Source of the DNA: Lactobacillus sp. | GTDB taxonomy: Bacteria > Bacillota > Bacilli > Lactobacillales > Lactobacillaceae | DNA length: 9,193 nucleotides | Direction: 5' to 3' | Assembly: GCA_014803905.1 (NCBI GenBank) | Contig: JAAVAW010000014.1 | Location: forward strand, 1-9,193 | Shown: positions 6,436 through 9,193 of the stretch, in pieces | Numbering within the stretch: position 1 is the first letter of the stretch | Layout: every line of letters begins with the position of its first letter | Notes under the pieces: model-generated | Database searches by the model: none | Seen by the model: the letters and a program-made list of their open reading frames with translations, nothing else | What the model was told of the DNA's origin: nothing | Made by a program: the position numbers and the translations under genes

Positions 6436-6453
6436 TTGTAGAATCCAATTCTT
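6425..6453. repeat. Dyad with three half-sites over the recJ -35
   Basis: ATTCTA (6425-6430) and TAGAAT (6439-6444) form an inverted repeat with an 8-base centre that covers the -35 hexamer; AGAAT (6440-6444) pairs again with ATTCT (6448-6452) across three bases. It could be an operator or an mRNA-end hairpin. It is AT-rich, and no known regulator is recognised. Confidence 0.3.
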
Positions 6454-6462
6454 AAGGCAAAA

Positions 6463-6501
6463 TAAAAAGCTTAATAATACTTTACTAGTACCATTAAGCT
6501 T
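6463..6501 (-). terminator. Intrinsic terminator after srtA
   Basis: A 15-bp stem (6467-6481 with 6487-6501) around a five-base loop. The two plus-strand mismatches become G-U pairs in the minus-strand transcript, which shows the hairpin is built to work in that direction. It is followed by T5-A-T4 in minus-strand reading and starts a few bases after the srtA stop. Confidence 0.88.
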
Positions 6502-6505
6502 AACT

Positions 6506-7201
6506 TTATTTCAATTTAAATACTTGTAAATTCTTATCAGTAGCATTTTCTGTTTTAATTAAATTACCTCTGACAGCCCAACGGTTAACACCACCATCGG
6601 CACAAGTAATTAAAGTAACAATATTTTGTTTAGTGTTATTAACCAACCAGACAGCTGTTGGATCTACTTTTTTCTTCATGTAGATCTTGTAAACATAAAT
6701 TTTATCCAAATTAGTTAAATAAACTTTTTCGCCAACTTGAGTATTTTCAAGGGGAGAAAATAAAATTCCATTTGCAGTCATATAGTGACCAGCCAAAGGA
6801 TAATTTCCTTTTCCCATTACTTGATCAGCTCGCATCGTACCTCCACCAGTTGACATAGCATCATTACTTAACCCTTTCATAATGGGTAAATACATTTTTA
6901 CTGAAGGAATAGCTAAGGCGCCAATTGCATCAGCGGTATTTTTAACTCTTGATTTAGTTACCTGCGCAAAATCAATTTCTTGGACTTTAGAATAATCAAA
7001 CATTCCTTTTTTATTTTCATTTTTCTTGATTGAATCGCGGTTCAATTTGTTTAAAGTACTAGTTTGATTTTGAGCTACCATATAATCTCTAATTTGGGCA
7101 TTGAATATCATACCTAGTCCAATAATTAGAAGAATAATGGCCGCAATTCTAAGCCAAATTACCTTTTTAGGAGTTTTTTTCTTTTTATCATCATTATTCA
7201 T
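6506..7201 (-). CDS. srtA: Class A sortase (housekeeping transpeptidase)
   Basis: Sortase A cleaves LPxTG-type signals of secreted proteins and joins them to peptidoglycan precursors at the outer face of the membrane. From the ATG at 7201 the protein has 231 residues: a Lys- and Asp-rich cytoplasmic start, one membrane anchor (about 14-33, VIWLRIAAIILLIIGLGMIF) and an extracellular beta-barrel domain. The catalytic triad is visible: His139 in LAGHYM, Cys200 in TLITCAD and Arg211 in WAVRGNL. It begins one base after the lepA stop, with AAGGGA at the end of lepA as its ribosome binding site, so it is an operon partner of lepA. A longer ATG reading from 7228 would overlap lepA by 26 nt and lacks a good ribosome binding site. 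No LPxTG substrate gene is adjacent, and neither pilin nor accessory sortase genes are present, so I read it as the general housekeeping enzyme. Confidence 0.93.
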   Translation of the reverse strand: MNNDDKKKKTPKKVIWLRIAAIILLIIGLGMIFNAQIRDYMVAQNQTSTLNKLNRDSIKKNENKKGMFDYSKVQEIDFAQVTKSRVKNTADAIGALAIPSVKMYLPIMKGLSNDAMSTGGGTMRADQVMGKGNYPLAGHYMTANGILFSPLENTQVGEKVYLTNLDKIYVYKIYMKKKVDPTAVWLVNNTKQNIVTLITCADGGVNRWAVRGNLIKTENATDKNLQVFKLK

Positions 7202-7202
7202 T

Positions 7203-9041
7203 TTATTTTCCCTTAATGTCCTCGTCATTCATCTGTAAAACTGCCATGAAAGCATCTTGTGGCACTTCTACTTTACCAACTGCTTTCATTCGTTTTTTAC
7301 CACGTCTTTGCTTTTCCAAAAGTTTAGCACGACGATCTGGATCACCAGTATGAATTTTCCAAGTAACATCTTTACGATAAGGCTTAATTGTTGCCCGCGA
7401 AATAATCTTGGCTCCAATTGCACCTTGAATATCCACTTCAAAGTTTTGACGTGGAATGAGCTTCTTAAGTAAAGTTGTCATTTGACGAGCTCGAGTTTGC
7501 GCTTCATCACGGTGAGCAATAAAACTTAGTGCATCAATTGGTTCCTTATTGAGTAACATATCAATCTTAACCAAATTGGTTGCGCGATAGCCAGTAATTT
7601 CATAATCAAGGGATGCATAACCTTTAGTTGAAGATTTCAAATCATCAAAGAAGTCAAAAATTATTTCGGCAAGTGGCATATTATATTTAACATTAACGCG
7701 ATATTTATCCATATAATCCATAGTAATAAATTCACCACGTTTACGTTGGCACAATTCCATTACAGGACCAACATAATCCTCCGGAACCATGATCTCTGCC
7801 TTAACATAAGGTTCTTGAACTTCCTTATATTCACCTGCTTCTGGTAATTCGGCTGGGTTGTCAATTAACTTGGTACTACCATCATTCATTATTGCGTGAT
7901 AATCAACACTTGGTGCGGTCATGATTAAGTCAATACCAAATTCTTGTTCCAATCTTTCCTGGACAACATCCATATGAAGTAAGCCTAAAAAACCACAACG
8001 AAAACCAAAGCCAAGTGCTTGTGAAGTTTCTGGTTCGAATTCAAGCGCAGCATCATTTAATTGCAACTTTTGCAATGCTTCTTTTAAATCATCATATTTT
8101 TGATTATCAACTGGGTACATTCCGGAATAAACCATTGGGGGAATTTGACGATATCCTGGCAATGGTTCAGGAGTAGGATTTTCAGCACTAGTAATCGTAT
8201 CACCAACACGAGTTTCACGAACTGATTTAATGTTAGCAGTAATATAGCCTACATCCCCTGCAATCAGCATATCCTTTTTAACTGGATTAGGACTAGAAAC
8301 TCCGACTTCCGTAACTTCAAAATCCTTACCAGTATTCATGATTCTAATCTTATCACCAGGTTTAACAGTTCCTTCTTCAATTCTTACGGCCAAAACAACT
8401 CCACGGTAATCATCATATTTTGAATCAAAAATTAAGGCCTTAAGTGGCGCCTCAATATCACCTTCAGGTGCAGGAATATCTTGCACAATTCTTTCAAGTA
8501 ATTCCGGAATCCCTTGACCAGTTTTTCCCGAAACTTCAACAGCGTCTTCTGCATCAAGGCCGATCATTTCTTCAATTTCGCCCTTACACATTTCAGGATC
8601 TGCCGAAGGAAGGTCAATCTTATTAATTACAGGTAAGATTTCTAAATTATCATCTATAGCTAAGTATGTATTAGCCAAAGTTTGGGCTTGTACCCCTTGG
8701 GTAGCATCAACAACTAAAAGTGCACCTTCACAGGCGGCTAGTGAACGCGAAACTTCATAAGAAAAGTCCACGTGGCCTGGTGTATCAATTAAGTGAAAAA
8801 TATAATCTTCACCATCTTTTGCATGATATTTTACTTGAACAGAGTTCAACTTAATAGTAATTCCACGTTGACGTTCTAAGGGCATATCATCTAGCAATTG
8901 TGCTTTTAATTCTCTTTTTGAAACGGTATCAGTTAATTCTAAGATTCGATCAGCAATTGTAGATTTACCATGGTCAATATGAGCTACAATTGAGAAATTT
9001 CGAATATGTTTTTGGTAGTCTTTTAATTTCTTAATATCCAT
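7203..9041 (-). CDS. lepA: Elongation factor 4 (back-translocating GTPase LepA)
   Basis: LepA/EF4 is a ribosome-associated translational GTPase implicated in elongation under stress and in ribosome assembly. The 612 residues fit the family's normal length of about 600. The GTPase domain has AHIDHGKST (20-28, P-loop), RGITI (59-63), DTPGHVDF (86-93, with His90 as the catalytic His) and NKID (130-133). The domain II barrel, domains III and V, and the LepA-specific C-terminal domain follow; the last is recognisable by IKPYRKDVTWKIHTGDPDRR and the Lys/Arg-rich KLLEKQRRGKKR near the end. The ATG at 9041 has an AAGGTGA site at good spacing. It is followed immediately by srtA and is separated from dnaJ by a terminator and its own promoter. 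Confidence 0.98.
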   Translation of the reverse strand: MDIKKLKDYQKHIRNFSIVAHIDHGKSTIADRILELTDTVSKRELKAQLLDDMPLERQRGITIKLNSVQVKYHAKDGEDYIFHLIDTPGHVDFSYEVSRSLAACEGALLVVDATQGVQAQTLANTYLAIDDNLEILPVINKIDLPSADPEMCKGEIEEMIGLDAEDAVEVSGKTGQGIPELLERIVQDIPAPEGDIEAPLKALIFDSKYDDYRGVVLAVRIEEGTVKPGDKIRIMNTGKDFEVTEVGVSSPNPVKKDMLIAGDVGYITANIKSVRETRVGDTITSAENPTPEPLPGYRQIPPMVYSGMYPVDNQKYDDLKEALQKLQLNDAALEFEPETSQALGFGFRCGFLGLLHMDVVQERLEQEFGIDLIMTAPSVDYHAIMNDGSTKLIDNPAELPEAGEYKEVQEPYVKAEIMVPEDYVGPVMELCQRKRGEFITMDYMDKYRVNVKYNMPLAEIIFDFFDDLKSSTKGYASLDYEITGYRATNLVKIDMLLNKEPIDALSFIAHRDEAQTRARQMTTLLKKLIPRQNFEVDIQGAIGAKIISRATIKPYRKDVTWKIHTGDPDRRAKLLEKQRRGKKRMKAVGKVEVPQDAFMAVLQMNDEDIKGK

Positions 9042-9065
9042 AATTTCACCTTTTTCACTTCTATC

Positions 9066-9074
9066 ATTATAGCA
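9066..9074 (-). promoter_or_regulatory. Extended -10 promoter of lepA-srtA
   Basis: On the minus strand TGCTATAAT is a perfect extended -10 element; the -35 position (TTTCTT, 17 bp upstream, within the T tract of the dnaJ terminator) is poor. The start codon lies 24 bp downstream of the -10, which leaves room for only a very short leader. Confidence 0.65.
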
Positions 9075-9091
9075 AAGGGAACTTTTAAAAG

Positions 9092-9122
9092 AAAAAGAAT
9101 AGGAGAAATTCTCCTATTCTTT
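9092..9122 (-). terminator. Intrinsic terminator after dnaJ
   Basis: A perfect 14-bp inverted repeat (9094-9107 with 9109-9122, core GAATAGGAGAA) with a minimal tip, followed on the minus strand by T5-C-T4. It separates dnaJ from lepA. Confidence 0.9.
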
Positions 9123-9130
9123 ATCAGTTA

Positions 9131-9193
9131 TTAATGAAGATCCAGCTTATCTTTCATTCTTTCAAAGAAACTCTTTTCTTGCGGAGTTATGTT
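9131..9193 (-). CDS. dnaJ: Chaperone DnaJ, C-terminal end (runs off the right edge)
   Basis: Only the last 20 codons are visible, ending KSFFERMKDKLDLH, then TAA, with TAA next in frame. DnaJ proteins commonly end with a similar FFDK-x-KDAF type helix, and dnaJ commonly precedes lepA in lactobacilli and relatives. The identification rests on this tail plus its position, since the J domain, the Gly/Phe region and the zinc motifs are outside the window. DnaJ is the Hsp40 partner of DnaK. Confidence 0.7.
   Translation of the reverse strand, partial: NITPQEKSFFERMKDKLDLH

Noticed and set aside
7202..7228. Longer sortase start at 7228
   Set aside because: It would overlap lepA by 26 nt without a ribosome binding site, whereas the ATG at 7201 has AAGGGA upstream.
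7257..8626. Plus-strand open frames (7257-7472 and 8444-8626) opposite lepA
   Set aside because: They are antisense to highly conserved LepA sequence and lack start signals.

Overview
The window looks like a low-GC Gram-positive chromosome, most likely a Lactobacillus of the acidophilus/gasseri/johnsonii group. The coding sequence is AT-rich, genes start behind AGGAG-type ribosome binding sites, and the housekeeping block contains a class A sortase, a long Firmicutes-type RecJ, Apt, LepA and the end of DnaJ. The genus is inferred from the look of the proteins. No database search was run.

Right-hand block (about 3196-9193, all on the minus strand): dnaJ 3' end, terminator, lepA, srtA, terminator, recJ, weak terminator, apt, terminator, and a 39-residue membrane peptide gene. 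It forms several short transcription units. lepA-srtA is a two-gene operon behind an extended -10 promoter. recJ has its own consensus -10. apt has a possible -10 of its own. The small membrane peptide has a well-formed promoter of its own and ends at a terminator it shares with the convergent transporter gene. These are core functions: translation (LepA), anchoring of surface proteins (SrtA), DNA repair (RecJ), purine salvage (Apt) and chaperone (DnaJ).

Left-hand block (1-3120): an oxalate-catabolism cassette. On the minus strand oxc (oxalyl-CoA decarboxylase, complete) overlaps the start of frc (formyl-CoA:oxalate CoA-transferase, only its N-terminal part is in the window). Divergent from oxc, on the plus strand, is an AEC-family membrane transporter. 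Frc makes oxalyl-CoA from oxalate and formyl-CoA, and Oxc decarboxylates it to formyl-CoA and CO2, consuming a proton. The AEC protein is the obvious candidate to move oxalate and/or formate, because E. coli also carries an AEC gene (yfdV) beside its frc and oxc homologues. The 174-bp divergent intergenic region holds an oxc promoter and an imperfect 21-bp repeat pair, one copy at the oxc -35 and one at a possible transporter -35.

Most of the window is ordinary. The points most worth a second look are the predicted transporter with its highly charged central loop, the paired repeats in the divergent control region, and the unannotated-looking 39-residue membrane peptide with its own promoter and terminator. 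I see no mobile element, CRISPR array, tRNA, rRNA or recognisable riboswitch. No stretch over 300 bases lacks a gene.
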